DNA from: Winogradskyella immobilis
GTDB taxonomy: Bacteria; Bacteroidota; Bacteroidia; Flavobacteriales; Flavobacteriaceae
Assembly: GCF_021887715.1 (NCBI RefSeq)
Contig: NZ_JAIQXX010000002.1
Span: 62,001-126,000 of the forward strand
DNA length: 64,000 nucleotides
Direction: 5' to 3'
Part shown: positions 45,654-55,348 of the stretch, piece by piece
Position numbering within the stretch: the stretch's first letter is position 1
Layout of the letters: every line of letters begins with the position of its first letter
The notes under the pieces: generated by a model
The model's database searches: none
What the model was told of the DNA's origin: nothing
Seen by the model: only the letters and a program-made list of their open reading frames with translations
Program-made: the position numbers and the translations under genes

Positions 45654-46847
45654 ATGTACGGATCAATAAAAGAACATTTACAAACCGAAATAGAAAATAT
45701 TAAAGAAGCAGGTCTTTTTAAAGAGGAACGCATTATTACATCGCCTCAAGATGCTGAAATTACATTAAACACAGGAGAAACTGTTTTAAATTTTTGTGCA
45801 AATAATTATTTGGGATTGTCTTCGCATCCAGACGTTATACAAGCTGCTAAAGATGCCATGGACACGCATGGTTTTGGCATGTCTTCTGTTCGTTTCATCT
45901 GTGGTACACAAAACATACATAAAGAATTAGAACAAAAAATCGCAGATTTTTACGGAACAGAAGATACCATATTATATGCTGCTGCTTTTGATGCTAATGG
46001 TGGTGTATTTGAACCTTTATTAGGAAAAGAAGATGCTATCATATCAGATTCTTTAAACCATGCTTCTATTATTGATGGTGTACGATTATGTAAGGCTGCT
46101 AGATACCGCTATCAAAACAGTAATATGGCAGATTTGGAAGCGCAATTAATAGAGGCTAATAAAAATGGGGCGCGACATAAAATCATAGTAACAGACGGTG
46201 TTTTTTCAATGGATGGCCTAGTAGCTCCATTAGATAAAATTTGTGATTTAGCGGATAAATATGATGCTATGGTAATGATTGATGAATGTCATGCTGCAGG
46301 TTTTATAGGAGAAACAGGTATAGGTACATTAGAAGCTAAGGGAGTTTTAGGCCGTATAGATATTATTACAGGCACGTTAGGAAAAGCACTTGGTGGTGCT
46401 ATGGGAGGTTATACAACCGCTAAAAAAGAAATTATAGAAATTTTAAGGCAACGTTCTCGTCCTTATCTATTTTCTAATTCATTGGCTCCAGCAATTGTTG
46501 GAGCATCTATTAAAGTATTTGATATGCTTTCTAACGATACATCTTTAAGAGATCAATTAGAAGAGAACACCAATTATTTTAAAACAGGGTTAAAAAAAGC
46601 TGGCTTTGATGTTATTGATGGAGATTCTGCTATTGTTCCTGTAATGCTGTACGATGCTAAATTATCTCAAATTATGGCAAATATGCTATTAGAAGAAGGT
46701 ATATATGTTATTGGTTTTTTCTTTCCAGTAGTTCCTAAAGATAAAGCCAGAATTAGAGTACAGTTGTCTGCAGCACATAAAAAAGAACATTTAGATAAGG
46801 CCATTTCAGCTTTTATTAAAGTGGGTCAAAAACTAGAAATTATATAA
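45654..46847 (+). CDS. kbl: Glycine C-acetyltransferase (2-amino-3-ketobutyrate CoA ligase)
   Basis: A PLP enzyme of threonine breakdown, joining glycine and acetyl-CoA with 2-amino-3-ketobutyrate. The 397-residue protein has [14 protein letters not shown], the DECHAAG motif and the PLP lysine in [15 protein letters not shown] (about residue 243). Full length. No threonine dehydrogenase gene is adjacent in the window. Confidence 0.93.
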   Translation: MYGSIKEHLQTEIENIKEAGLFKEERIITSPQDAEITLNTGETVLNFCANNYLGLSSHPDVIQAAKDAMDTHGFGMSSVRFICGTQNIHKELEQKIADFYGTEDTILYAAAFDANGGVFEPLLGKEDAIISDSLNHASIIDGVRLCKAARYRYQNSNMADLEAQLIEANKNGARHKIIVTDGVFSMDGLVAPLDKICDLADKYDAMVMIDECHAAGFIGETGIGTLEAKGVLGRIDIITGTLGKALGGAMGGYTTAKKEIIEILRQRSRPYLFSNSLAPAIVGASIKVFDMLSNDTSLRDQLEENTNYFKTGLKKAGFDVIDGDSAIVPVMLYDAKLSQIMANMLLEEGIYVIGFFFPVVPKDKARIRVQLSAAHKKEHLDKAISAFIKVGQKLEII

Positions 46848-46972
46848 AGTTATTTAGAAAGTCTTTATTTTAGGGCGTTGTATCAATATTTTTATATATT
46901 TGTCTTTGTTAATAATATTTAACAACTTACATTTGCTAACAATTAACACTTAAAAATTAAATTATTTAGAAT

Positions 46973-48358
46973 ATGAAAAATCTTAGCAGATTATTTTTAG
47001 TAGCTGTGCTTTTAATAGGTTTCAGTAACGCAAATGCTCAGGATGCAAACAATCCGTGGGCTTTCGGTCTTGGTATAAACGCAGTCGATTTCTTTCCAGT
47101 AGGCGAAGATGCACCTCAAGGAGATTTATTTGAAGAATTTTTCAACGCCAATGATCATTGGAATACAATATCATTTTTATCTAGAATAACTATTTCTAGG
47201 TATTTAGATGAAGGATTTACATTAACTGTTGCAGGAGCATTAAACGAAATTGATGACTTCGGATCTTTCCCTGGACCAAATGGAGATGTGCCAAACAGAG
47301 TAGATAATCTAACATACTATTCGGTAGATGGTACTATTAGTTATAGCTTTAAAGATCTTATTAATTCTAACAAAATTGACCCTTATTTAGGAGTTGGTGG
47401 TGGTTACACTTGGGTAGATAATATTGGTGCAGGTACTCTAAACGGAACCTTAGGTTTTAACTATTGGATATCTGAGAGTGTTGCATTCAATTTGCAAACA
47501 TCTTATAAAAATTCTTTTGAAGATTTCTTAGCTGATCATTTCCAACACTCAGCTGGTCTTAGATTTAATTTTGGTGGTTCTGACACAGATGGTGATGGTA
47601 TATATGATAAAGATGATGCGTGTCCAGAAGAAGCTGGTTTAGAAGCTTTCAACGGTTGTCCAGATTCTGACAATGATGGTATTCAAGATTCTAAAGATGA
47701 TTGTCCTAGTACTGCTGGTTTAGCTGAATTTAATGGTTGCCCAGATACTGATGGTGATGGTGTTATGGATAAAGATGATCAATGTGCTAACACTCCTGGA
47801 TTAAAATCTTTAGGTGGATGTCCAGATGCTGATGGTGATGGTATTAAAGATGGTGACGATAAATGTCCTAACGAATCAGGTCCTTCTGCTAACGGTGGAT
47901 GCCCATGGCCAGATTCTGATGGTGATGGTGTATTAGACAAAGATGATAACTGTAAAGATGTTGCTGGTACAGTAGCTAATAATGGTTGTCCAGAAGTAAC
48001 TAAAGAAATTCAAGATACTTTAAATAGCTATGCTAAAACAATCTTATTTGACACAGGCAAATCTTCAATTAAAGATGAATCTGCAAAAGTATTAGCAGAT
48101 ATCATTGCAATCTTAAACAAGTACCCAACTGCTAAGTTTACTGTTGAAGGTCATACTGATAGTGTAGGTTCTGAAAAAAGTAACCAATCTTTATCTGAAT
48201 CAAGAGCATTGTCTGTAAAAGATTATTTAGTTGCTAATGGTGTTGATGCATTTAGATTAAGCTCAAGAGGTTTTGGTGAGTCTAAACCAATTGCTGATAA
48301 CAAAACTAGAGCTGGTAGAACAGAAAACAGAAGAGTTGAAATTAACTTAGCTAACTAG
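46973..48358 (+). CDS. OmpA-family outer-membrane protein with TSP3 calcium repeats
   Basis: A 461-residue outer-membrane protein: signal peptide to NANAQ (about residue 23), an N-terminal beta-barrel of about 170 residues, five Asp-rich thrombospondin type 3 repeats (about 202-335, each ending GCPD-like) and a C-terminal OmpA peptidoglycan-binding domain ([34 protein letters not shown]). A probable abundant structural porin-like protein. Strong terminator follows. Confidence 0.93.
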   Translation: MKNLSRLFLVAVLLIGFSNANAQDANNPWAFGLGINAVDFFPVGEDAPQGDLFEEFFNANDHWNTISFLSRITISRYLDEGFTLTVAGALNEIDDFGSFPGPNGDVPNRVDNLTYYSVDGTISYSFKDLINSNKIDPYLGVGGGYTWVDNIGAGTLNGTLGFNYWISESVAFNLQTSYKNSFEDFLADHFQHSAGLRFNFGGSDTDGDGIYDKDDACPEEAGLEAFNGCPDSDNDGIQDSKDDCPSTAGLAEFNGCPDTDGDGVMDKDDQCANTPGLKSLGGCPDADGDGIKDGDDKCPNESGPSANGGCPWPDSDGDGVLDKDDNCKDVAGTVANNGCPEVTKEIQDTLNSYAKTILFDTGKSSIKDESAKVLADIIAILNKYPTAKFTVEGHTDSVGSEKSNQSLSESRALSVKDYLVANGVDAFRLSSRGFGESKPIADNKTRAGRTENRRVEINLAN

Positions 48359-48386
48359 TTAGTAGTTTAAACTCATAAAATATATA

Positions 48387-48416
48387 AAAACGCTTCGGGT
48401 TTCCGAAGCGTTTTTT
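48387..48416 (+). terminator. Rho-independent terminator after the OmpA gene
   Basis: AAAACGCTTCGG and CCGAAGCGTTTT form a perfect 12-bp stem around GTTT, followed by more T residues. Confidence 0.88.
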
Positions 48417-48427
48417 ATTTTTATATA

Positions 48428-51169
48428 ATGACAACTTTCATTGAAGAAGTTTTACATGATTTAAAAAAGAAAAATACTGATTTTTCAAAATTAGTTTTTA
48501 TTCTTCCTAGTAAAAGAGCTGGTGTTTTTCTAAAATATCAATTGACAAAGATTAATGATAAAACTATTTTTGCGCCTCAAATTATAAGTATAGAAGAATT
48601 TGTAGAAGATTTATCACAACTTAAAAATCTATCAAATTCAGAGTTACTTTTTCATTTCTATAATACATACAAACTATTAACCCCTGAAAAAGATTTAGAA
48701 TCTTTTGCTTCCTTTTCTAAATGGGGTCAAATATTACTTCAAGACTTTAACGAAATTGATCGCTATCTTATAGCACAAAATCAAATTTTCGATTATTTAA
48801 ATGCCATACAAGAATTAAATCATTGGTCATTACAAAACGAGAAAACAGAATTTGTTACTAATTATCTCAATTTCTGGAATAAATTAAAAACTTATTATTA
48901 TCAATTTACTAGTAACTTACTAAATGAAGGTATTGGTTATCAAGGCTTAATTTACAGGGAGGCTGTTGAAAATATTGAATCTTATATACAAAACACAAAT
49001 AAGCATCATGTTTTTTTAGGGTTTAATGCTTTAAATTCTTCTGAAGAACGCATCATACAAGAATTTTTACAACAAGGATTAGCCTCTATATATTGGGATA
49101 TAGATTCACATTTTATAAATGATGACTTACACGATGCAGGATTGTTTACAAGACAACATAGAACCAATTGGTCTCATTATAAAACCCACAGTTTTAAATG
49201 GATTTCGTCAAACTATGATTCTTCCAAAAATATAAAGATTATTGGTTGTCCAAAATCCGTAGGTCAAGCTAAATATGTTGGAGAAATATTAGCAAAACTA
49301 TCTAAAAATGATCCTAATCTCAGACAAACAGCTGTCGTTCTAGGCGAAGAAGAATTATTACTACCTATTTTAAATTCTATTCCAAAAACCATAAACACAT
49401 TAAATGTTACCATGGGTTTTCCGCTTAAATCCATACCATTAGCATCATTATTTGAACAATTGTTCTCTCTTCATAAAAAAAACAATACTTCTTTTTATTA
49501 TAAAGATATTTTAAAAATACTATCTCATCAAATGGTTCAACCGTTGCTTAAAGGTTCAAATACCATTATAAAATACATTCAAGAAAATAACATAGTTTAT
49601 CTCACTGCCAAAGATTTAAAAGCATTAACTAAAGATTATAAAGCTGTTATTGTATTACTTTTTGAAAATTGGACAACTAACATTCAAAGTTTATTAAATA
49701 CATGCTCTAAAATTATTTTTAAAATTAAAAGTGAGCTAGATAATGATAAGTCGAATAATCAATTAGAGTTAGAATATTTATATCGTTTCAATCTATTATT
49801 TAACGAATTAAACCATTTAAATACTAAATACAATTATTTAACAGATATTGAATCCTTGCATGCGGTATATAAAGAGCTTTTAAGTTCAGAAACATTAGAT
49901 TTTAAAGGCGAACCTTTAGATGGTTTACAAATTATGGGAATGTTAGAATCTCGTGTTTTAGATTTTGAAACTGTAATTATAACATCTGTTAACGAAGGTA
50001 TTTTGCCCTCAGGAAAAAGCAACAATTCATTTATTCCCTTTGAGGTAAAATTAAATAATAACCTTCCTACGTATAAAGAGAAAGATGCTGTATACACTTA
50101 CCATTTTTATAGGTTATTGCAACGTGCAAAAAATGTGTACATCATCTACAATACAGAAGTTGATGCTTTAAAAGGCGGAGAAAAAAGTCGTTTTATTACG
50201 CAATTAGAAATTGAAGGTATTCATAAGTTAAAACACACTATTGTTTCACCTAATGTTCCTGTAATAGAGAAAACATTAACTACTGTTATAAAGAATAAAG
50301 ATATTGTTGAACGTATTAAAATAATTGCTAAAAAAGGGTTTTCACCATCTTCTCTAGCTAATTACATAAGAAACCCCATTGATTTTTATTTTGAAAAAAT
50401 ATTAGGTATTAAAGAAACTGAAGATGTTGAAGAAACAGTCGCAGCAAATACATTAGGCTCAGTAATACATAACACGCTTGAAGATTTCTATAAACCTCTT
50501 GAAGGTCAGCAATTAACAACTGATCTCATAAAAAAGATGCAATCTCAATGTACTGAACGCGTTCGTTTTCACTTTTCAGATATCTATAAAAAAGGAGATA
50601 TAGAAAAAGGTAAAAACCTCATTATATTTGAAATTGCAAAACGCTATATCTCTAATTTCTTAAACAAAGAAATAGAAGTTTTAAAGGCCGGTAATACCAT
50701 TAAAATTATTGCTATTGAAGTTGAAAATACTATTGAAATTAACATTCCAAATATAGATTTTCCAATCAATCTTACGGGTAAAGTAGATCGTGTAGATGAG
50801 TTAAATGGAGTTACTCGTATTATAGATTACAAGTCTGGTAAAGTAGAGCAAAACAAAGTTGAAGTTGTGGACTGGGAAGCTATTACTACAGATTACGACA
50901 AATACAGCAAATCATTTCAGATATTGATGTACGCCTATATGATGTATAAACAAAATAACATACAATTACCTGTTGAGGCAGGAATTATATCATTTAAAAA
51001 TTTAAAACAAGGGTTCTTAAAATTCGGAAAAAAAGAATCCCCATCAAGTAGGACTAAAGAACAATCAATCACAGAAACAACTATTGAAGCTTTTGAAATT
51101 GAACTTAAAAAACTTATAACTGAGATCTGTGATATCAATACAGATTTTATAGAAAAAGAATTAGACTAA
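48428..51169 (+). CDS. PD-(D/E)XK nuclease-helicase subunit, AddB-like
   Basis: A 913-residue protein: an inactivated-helicase-like N-terminus (FILPSKRAGVFLKYQL near residue 24), ILESRVLDFETVII-type region (MGMLESRVLDFETVII) and VNEGILPSGKSNNSF, then the C-terminal nuclease domain (SPSSLANYIRNPIDFYFEK, RIIDYKSGKVEQ with catalytic Asp and Lys). No clear Walker A is visible. It probably partners the AddA-like protein at 42486. It overlaps the next start by 1 bp (TAATG). Confidence 0.85.
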   Translation: MTTFIEEVLHDLKKKNTDFSKLVFILPSKRAGVFLKYQLTKINDKTIFAPQIISIEEFVEDLSQLKNLSNSELLFHFYNTYKLLTPEKDLESFASFSKWGQILLQDFNEIDRYLIAQNQIFDYLNAIQELNHWSLQNEKTEFVTNYLNFWNKLKTYYYQFTSNLLNEGIGYQGLIYREAVENIESYIQNTNKHHVFLGFNALNSSEERIIQEFLQQGLASIYWDIDSHFINDDLHDAGLFTRQHRTNWSHYKTHSFKWISSNYDSSKNIKIIGCPKSVGQAKYVGEILAKLSKNDPNLRQTAVVLGEEELLLPILNSIPKTINTLNVTMGFPLKSIPLASLFEQLFSLHKKNNTSFYYKDILKILSHQMVQPLLKGSNTIIKYIQENNIVYLTAKDLKALTKDYKAVIVLLFENWTTNIQSLLNTCSKIIFKIKSELDNDKSNNQLELEYLYRFNLLFNELNHLNTKYNYLTDIESLHAVYKELLSSETLDFKGEPLDGLQIMGMLESRVLDFETVIITSVNEGILPSGKSNNSFIPFEVKLNNNLPTYKEKDAVYTYHFYRLLQRAKNVYIIYNTEVDALKGGEKSRFITQLEIEGIHKLKHTIVSPNVPVIEKTLTTVIKNKDIVERIKIIAKKGFSPSSLANYIRNPIDFYFEKILGIKETEDVEETVAANTLGSVIHNTLEDFYKPLEGQQLTTDLIKKMQSQCTERVRFHFSDIYKKGDIEKGKNLIIFEIAKRYISNFLNKEIEVLKAGNTIKIIAIEVENTIEINIPNIDFPINLTGKVDRVDELNGVTRIIDYKSGKVEQNKVEVVDWEAITTDYDKYSKSFQILMYAYMMYKQNNIQLPVEAGIISFKNLKQGFLKFGKKESPSSRTKEQSITETTIEAFEIELKKLITEICDINTDFIEKELD

Positions 51170-52011
51170 TGCATATTGAGAAAAATATTATTATCTCTAG
51201 AGATAAAAAAAAATCTATTCTTGCAGACATATATCAATCTAAAACAGAAACAGCAACTCCAATTGTTATATTCTGTCATGGATATAAAGGTTTTAAAGAT
51301 TGGGGCGCTTGGCATTTAATGTTAGAAGCTATTTCAAAATCTAAATTTTGTTGCGTAACATTCAACTTTTCTCATAATGGAGGTACAATTGAAAACCCTA
51401 TTGATTTTCCAGATTTAGAAGCTTTTGGAAATAATAATTACACTAAAGAATTAGGTGATTTAAATGATGTTATCGATTGGGTTCAACAACGTTTTATAGA
51501 TGATGTATCTATTAATGAAAATGAGATTTATCTCATTGGTCATAGTCGTGGTGGAGGCATTGTATCTATTAAAACCGAAGAAGATTCTCGTATTAAAAAA
51601 GTAATCTCATTAGCTGGTGTTTGTGATTATAAGTCTCGTTTTATAGAAGGTGATGCTTTAGATAAATGGAAAAAAGACGGCGTTTATTATGTTGTAAATG
51701 GACGTACAAAACAGCAAATGCCGCACTACTATCAGTTTTACACAGATTTTATTTTAAATGAAGAGCGATTAAACATACAACGTGCAGTAACTCATCTAAA
51801 AATTCCACATTTAATTATTCATGGGTCTAATGACACATCTGTCACTATGGATAATGCTAAAAACCTTCATGTATGGAACCCAAAAAGTAAATTGGTTATT
51901 ATTGAAAATGCAGATCATGTTTTTAACACCAAGCATCCTTGGAAATTAAATGTCATGTCTAAAGAACTCCAGCATGTTGTAGATTCTACAATTCAATTTT
52001 TTAAGTCTTAA
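51169..52011 (+). CDS. Alpha/beta hydrolase, dienelactone/prolyl-oligopeptidase-like
   Basis: A 280-residue soluble hydrolase with oxyanion segment CHGYKGFKDWGAWHLM (about residues 36-51), nucleophile GHSRGGG (about 124-130), acid in IHGSNDTSV and His in ENADHVFNT. Coupled by a 1-bp stop/start overlap to the AddB-like gene, though no functional link is evident. Substrate unknown. Confidence 0.87.
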   Translation: MHIEKNIIISRDKKKSILADIYQSKTETATPIVIFCHGYKGFKDWGAWHLMLEAISKSKFCCVTFNFSHNGGTIENPIDFPDLEAFGNNNYTKELGDLNDVIDWVQQRFIDDVSINENEIYLIGHSRGGGIVSIKTEEDSRIKKVISLAGVCDYKSRFIEGDALDKWKKDGVYYVVNGRTKQQMPHYYQFYTDFILNEERLNIQRAVTHLKIPHLIIHGSNDTSVTMDNAKNLHVWNPKSKLVIIENADHVFNTKHPWKLNVMSKELQHVVDSTIQFFKS

Positions 52012-52018
52012 AAATCTG

Positions 52019-52104
52019 TGGAGAAGATGGATTCGAACCCACGACCTCTTGACTGCCAGTCAAGCGCTCTAGCCTCCCGATAGCTATCGGGATGAGACAT
52101 CCCC
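52019..52104 (-). tRNA. Aberrant tRNA-Ala(GGC)-like gene with palindrome in the D-loop; possible pseudogene
   Basis: Read on the minus strand: acceptor GGGGATG, a D-arm region, anticodon arm CTTGA-CTGGCAG-TCAAG (anticodon GGC, complement at 52055-52057), AGGTC variable segment, T-loop TTCGAAT and 3' CTTCTCC-A, with a G3-U70 pair as in alanine tRNAs. Defects: the 3' strand of the T-stem is one C short; the D-stem lacks the usual two bases after position 8; acceptor pair 6-67 is T-T; and the D-loop holds an 18-bp palindrome (52075-52092). It lies 3 bp after the stop of the stress-protein gene. It may be dead, or a degraded copy. Confidence 0.5.
52075..52092. repeat. Perfect 18-bp palindrome TCCCGATAGCTATCGGGA
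   Basis: Equal to its own reverse complement. It sits in the D-loop position of the tRNA-like sequence and has the look of a dispersed flavobacterial palindrome. Confidence 0.85.
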
Positions 52105-52107
52105 ATT

Positions 52108-52905
52108 TTATTTTAAACCTCTTAATACTAATACAGGGATGGTTGTACTATGGAAATCTTTCTTTAAAATGGTATTGTCTTCCCATAGTTTACTAAAGAA
52201 GCCTCTTTTACGTCTAACCACACACAACAAATCAGGATTGTACGTTCTATAATGTTCTAAAACACCTTGAAATGTGGTAACCGCATCTTCATGATTGATA
52301 TTTGTGACCATTTCTGACAACTCTTCATTAACTTTAAAATCACCCTCTTTATGATTTGGTGTTTTTACTAATAACAAATTAACGATAGACTTAAATTGGC
52401 TTTTAATATTAACTAATGGTATTAAAGCTCCTTCTTTTTTTATAATTGCTGATTTTAATGCCATTAAAACAGAAACTACTGGTTTGTAGACATAGCCTTC
52501 AGGCACAATTAAAGCAGGGATTTGTGTTTGCTTTACAATTTTTCCTGAGGTTTTGCCAAGGTAAACTTCTTCCTTTATAGAATTTGTCCTAGGTTCTAAA
52601 ACAATTAAATCTATTTTTAAAGCTTTACAGGCCAATTCTAAAGTATCTACCAACTTTCCTTTAAATACTTTAGTAACTACCTCAACTCCTTTTTTATCTA
52701 TTGAAGCAACATGCTCTTCTAAAAAAGCCTGACTTTCTCGCTCTAAAATATAATCTATCTTAATCATCGTTCCTGCTTTGGTATAAACATTATATATTTG
52801 AACAACGTATACTTTAGCACCAAATGCTTTTGCAAAATCTATAGCATATTGTAAATGCGATTTTGCGTTTTTTGAAGAGCCGACAGGGACTAAAATGTTT
52901 TTCAT
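52108..52905 (-). CDS. Universal stress protein
   Basis: A 265-residue protein. The open frame extends to 52986, but ATG 52903-52905 gives the standard USP start MKNILVPVGSSKNAKSHLQY and avoids overlap with the divergent GNAT gene. The first USP domain (residues 1-145) ends with GKTSGKIVKQTQIPALIVPEG; the second half is a more diverged copy ending TTIPVLVLRG. Members bind ATP or act in stress survival; the specific role is unknown. Confidence 0.88.
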   Translation of the reverse strand: MKNILVPVGSSKNAKSHLQYAIDFAKAFGAKVYVVQIYNVYTKAGTMIKIDYILERESQAFLEEHVASIDKKGVEVVTKVFKGKLVDTLELACKALKIDLIVLEPRTNSIKEEVYLGKTSGKIVKQTQIPALIVPEGYVYKPVVSVLMALKSAIIKKEGALIPLVNIKSQFKSIVNLLLVKTPNHKEGDFKVNEELSEMVTNINHEDAVTTFQGVLEHYRTYNPDLLCVVRRKRGFFSKLWEDNTILKKDFHSTTIPVLVLRGLK

Positions 52906-52940
52906 ATTACAACGATTTAAAACAAAAATACATATAATAT

Positions 52941-53441
52941 ATGATTCGGAAAGCGGTAATAACTGATATTGATTCAATATTATCAATTACAAAAGCTTGT
53001 ACAAAAACAATGATTGAAAATAATATTTTTCAATGGAATGCATTTTATCCCTCCAAATCAACGTTTATTAATGATATTAATCGTAATGAGTTATATACTA
53101 TAGAAAAAGAGAATGTAATTATAGGTTGTGTTGTTATTTCTACGCTTATTGATGAAGAATATAAACCTGTTAAATGGCTTACAGAAAACGGATCTCATAT
53201 TTACATTCATCGTTTAGCTATTCATCCAAATTTTCAAAAAAAAGGCTATGCACAGCAACTTATGGATTTTGCTGAAAGTTATACAAAAGATCAGCATTAT
53301 ACTTCAATACGGTTAGATACATTTTCGCAGAATAGAGGCAATCAAAAATTTTATGAAAAACGAGGTTATCAAAAATTAGAGTGTATTCATTACCCAAAGC
53401 AGAGTATGCATCCGTTTTATTGCTATGAGTTAATACTATGA
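52941..53441 (+). CDS. GNAT-family N-acetyltransferase
   Basis: A 166-residue acetyltransferase with the acetyl-CoA loop HPNFQKKGYAQQLMDFAE (about residues 95-112) and C-terminal RGNQKFYEKRGYQKL. Substrate unknown. Divergent from the stress-protein gene, with 35 bp between starts, and overlapping the MATE gene by 4 bp (ATGA). Confidence 0.88.
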   Translation: MIRKAVITDIDSILSITKACTKTMIENNIFQWNAFYPSKSTFINDINRNELYTIEKENVIIGCVVISTLIDEEYKPVKWLTENGSHIYIHRLAIHPNFQKKGYAQQLMDFAESYTKDQHYTSIRLDTFSQNRGNQKFYEKRGYQKLECIHYPKQSMHPFYCYELIL

Positions 53442-54772
53442 GTAATTCTATATCCTTAAAAAATATAAATAAACTTGCTATACCGGCATTAATAGCTGGT
53501 GTATCAGAACCTATATTGTCGTTAACAGACGTAGCTATTGTTGGCAACATAGAAAATAATGCTACAGAATCATTAGCGGCTGTTGGTATTGTCTCTACTT
53601 TTTTATCTATGTTGATTTGGGTTTTAGGACAAACGCGCAGTGCTATCTCTTCAATAATATCTCAATATTTAGGAGCTGACAAATTAGATGCTGTTAAAAA
53701 TCTACCTGCACAAGCTATATTTTTAATTACATCATTGAGTATTTTAATTATTCTAATTACGTATCCATTTGCAATACAAATATTCAAGCTCTATAATGCA
53801 TCAAATCTTATTTTAGATTATAGTGTCGATTATTATCATATTCGTGTTTTTGGATTTCCTTTTACCTTATTTTCTATTGCTGTATTTGGTACATTTAGAG
53901 GTTTACAAAACACCTATTATCCAATGATTATTGCTATTATTGGAGCTATTGCTAATATTATTTTTGATGTCATTTTAGTTTATGGAATTGAAGGGTATAT
54001 TCCTGCATTTCAAATTAAAGGGGCTGCCTACGCAAGTGTCATAGCCCAACTTTTAATGGCTTTATGTTCAGCTTATTATTTGTTAAAGAAAACAGATATT
54101 CCGCTTTGGGTACGTTTTCCATTTAATAAGGAAATTAAGCGTTTTACAATAATGATTTTAAATCTTTTTATTAGAACCCTTGCTTTAAATACCACGCTTT
54201 ATTTCGCTACAAGTTATGCTGCAAAATATGGCACAACCTATATAGCTGCATATACTATTGCTATAAATTTATGGTTTTTAGGAGCTTTTTTAATTGATGG
54301 TTATGCAAGTGCTGGAAATATTTTAGGAGGCAAACTTTTAGGTGCTAAACAATATAAAACACTTGTAAGTCTCAGCAACAAACTTATAAAATATGGTATA
54401 ATCGTTGGTTTATTATTAGGTAGTATAGGTGCTCTTTTTTATTATCCTATTGGGCGTATATTTACCAACGATATTGATGTTCTAAACACGTTCTACAATG
54501 CCTTTTGGTTAGTATTGGCTATGCAACCGCTTTGTGCTCTAGCATTTATATTTGACGGAGTGTTTAAAGGCCTTGGTAGAATGGCTGATTTAAGAAATAT
54601 TTTGTTGTTTTCTACCTTTATAATCTTCATTCCGGCATTACTTTTATTTGATTATTTAGGCTATAAGCTCATCGGTATTTTTATTGCTTTTACGCTATGG
54701 ATAATTGCTCGCGGAATCCCTTTAATTATAAAATTTAGAAAAACATACAAACCACTGGCGCAAAACGCTTAA
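53438..54772 (+). CDS. MATE-family efflux transporter
   Basis: A 444-residue inner-membrane antiporter with 12 predicted membrane helices in two similar halves. NKLAIPALIAGVSEPILSL at the N-terminus and the second-half TLYFATSYAAKYG segment fit the family. Substrate (drug or metabolite) unknown; coupling with the GNAT suggests a joint detoxification role, which is inference. Confidence 0.9.
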   Translation: MSNSISLKNINKLAIPALIAGVSEPILSLTDVAIVGNIENNATESLAAVGIVSTFLSMLIWVLGQTRSAISSIISQYLGADKLDAVKNLPAQAIFLITSLSILIILITYPFAIQIFKLYNASNLILDYSVDYYHIRVFGFPFTLFSIAVFGTFRGLQNTYYPMIIAIIGAIANIIFDVILVYGIEGYIPAFQIKGAAYASVIAQLLMALCSAYYLLKKTDIPLWVRFPFNKEIKRFTIMILNLFIRTLALNTTLYFATSYAAKYGTTYIAAYTIAINLWFLGAFLIDGYASAGNILGGKLLGAKQYKTLVSLSNKLIKYGIIVGLLLGSIGALFYYPIGRIFTNDIDVLNTFYNAFWLVLAMQPLCALAFIFDGVFKGLGRMADLRNILLFSTFIIFIPALLLFDYLGYKLIGIFIAFTLWIIARGIPLIIKFRKTYKPLAQNA

Positions 54773-54797
54773 ATTTGATGAAATAAAAATATATAGA

Positions 54798-54896
54798 ATG
54801 GACATTCTTAGTTTTTTTAGCGGTAACGGTTTATTTCTCATACTAGGTCTAGTGCTTATTATTGTTTATTTTGTAAACCGAAATAAAAGACGTTAA
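54798..54896 (+). CDS. 32-residue small membrane protein
   Basis: Reads MDILSFFSGNG, then a hydrophobic segment LFLILGLVLIIVYFV, then NRNKRR: one membrane helix with a positively charged end. It lies 25 bp after the MATE stop and its TAA overlaps the queD ATG (TAATG), so translation of queD is probably coupled to it. The compact arrangement and clean helix argue for a real gene, but no homologue could be checked. Confidence 0.55.
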   Translation: MDILSFFSGNGLFLILGLVLIIVYFVNRNKRR

Positions 54897-55348
54897 TGAG
54901 TAATATTCGTATCACTAAACAGTTTTCTTTTGAAACGGGTCATGCACTCTATGGTTATGACGGCAAATGCAAAAATGTTCATGGACATAGCTATCGGTTA
55001 GATGTTACTGTTATTGGTAATCCAATTACAGATACAACCAATGTTAAGTTTGGTATGGTTATCGATTTTGGCGATCTTAAAACCATTGTAAAGCAAGAAA
55101 TTGTAGATGTTTTTGATCATGCAACGGTATTTAATAAAAATACACCTCATGTAGAATTAGCTAGAGAACTAGAGAAAAGAGGTCACAACGTCTTATTGGT
55201 CGACTATCAGCCTACTAGTGAAATGATGGTTATTGATTTTGCTCAAAAAATAAAGAAACATTTACCTTCAAATATTAAATTACATTCTTTAAAACTACAA
55301 GAAACGGCAACATCATTTGCAGAATGGTACGCTAGTGATAATGAATGA
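54896..55348 (+). CDS. queD: 6-carboxy-5,6,7,8-tetrahydropterin synthase
   Basis: Converts dihydroneopterin triphosphate toward queuosine precursors. The 150-residue protein carries the zinc histidines in FETGHALYGYD and NVHGHSY, the catalytic Cys in GKCKNVHGH, and the terminal LQETATSFAEWY. It overlaps the small membrane gene and the lpxH gene, so these form one translational unit. A tetrahydropterin synthase in biopterin metabolism is the alternative. Confidence 0.92.
   Translation: MSNIRITKQFSFETGHALYGYDGKCKNVHGHSYRLDVTVIGNPITDTTNVKFGMVIDFGDLKTIVKQEIVDVFDHATVFNKNTPHVELARELEKRGHNVLLVDYQPTSEMMVIDFAQKIKKHLPSNIKLHSLKLQETATSFAEWYASDNE

Noticed and set aside
47580..47960. Regularly spaced similar units resembling a CRISPR array
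   Set aside because: The units are TSP3 repeats of the OmpA protein; they differ at DNA level in the third codon position, and no cas genes are present.
52046..52064. tRNA-Gly(GCC) on the plus strand, since the anticodon arm is nearly self-complementary
   Set aside because: The T-loop TTCGAAT and acceptor 3' end read correctly only on the minus strand, giving anticodon GGC.
52941..52986. Longer N-terminus for the universal stress protein, overlapping the GNAT gene
   Set aside because: The extra 27 residues have no USP character, and MKNILVPVGSS at 52905 is the normal family start.
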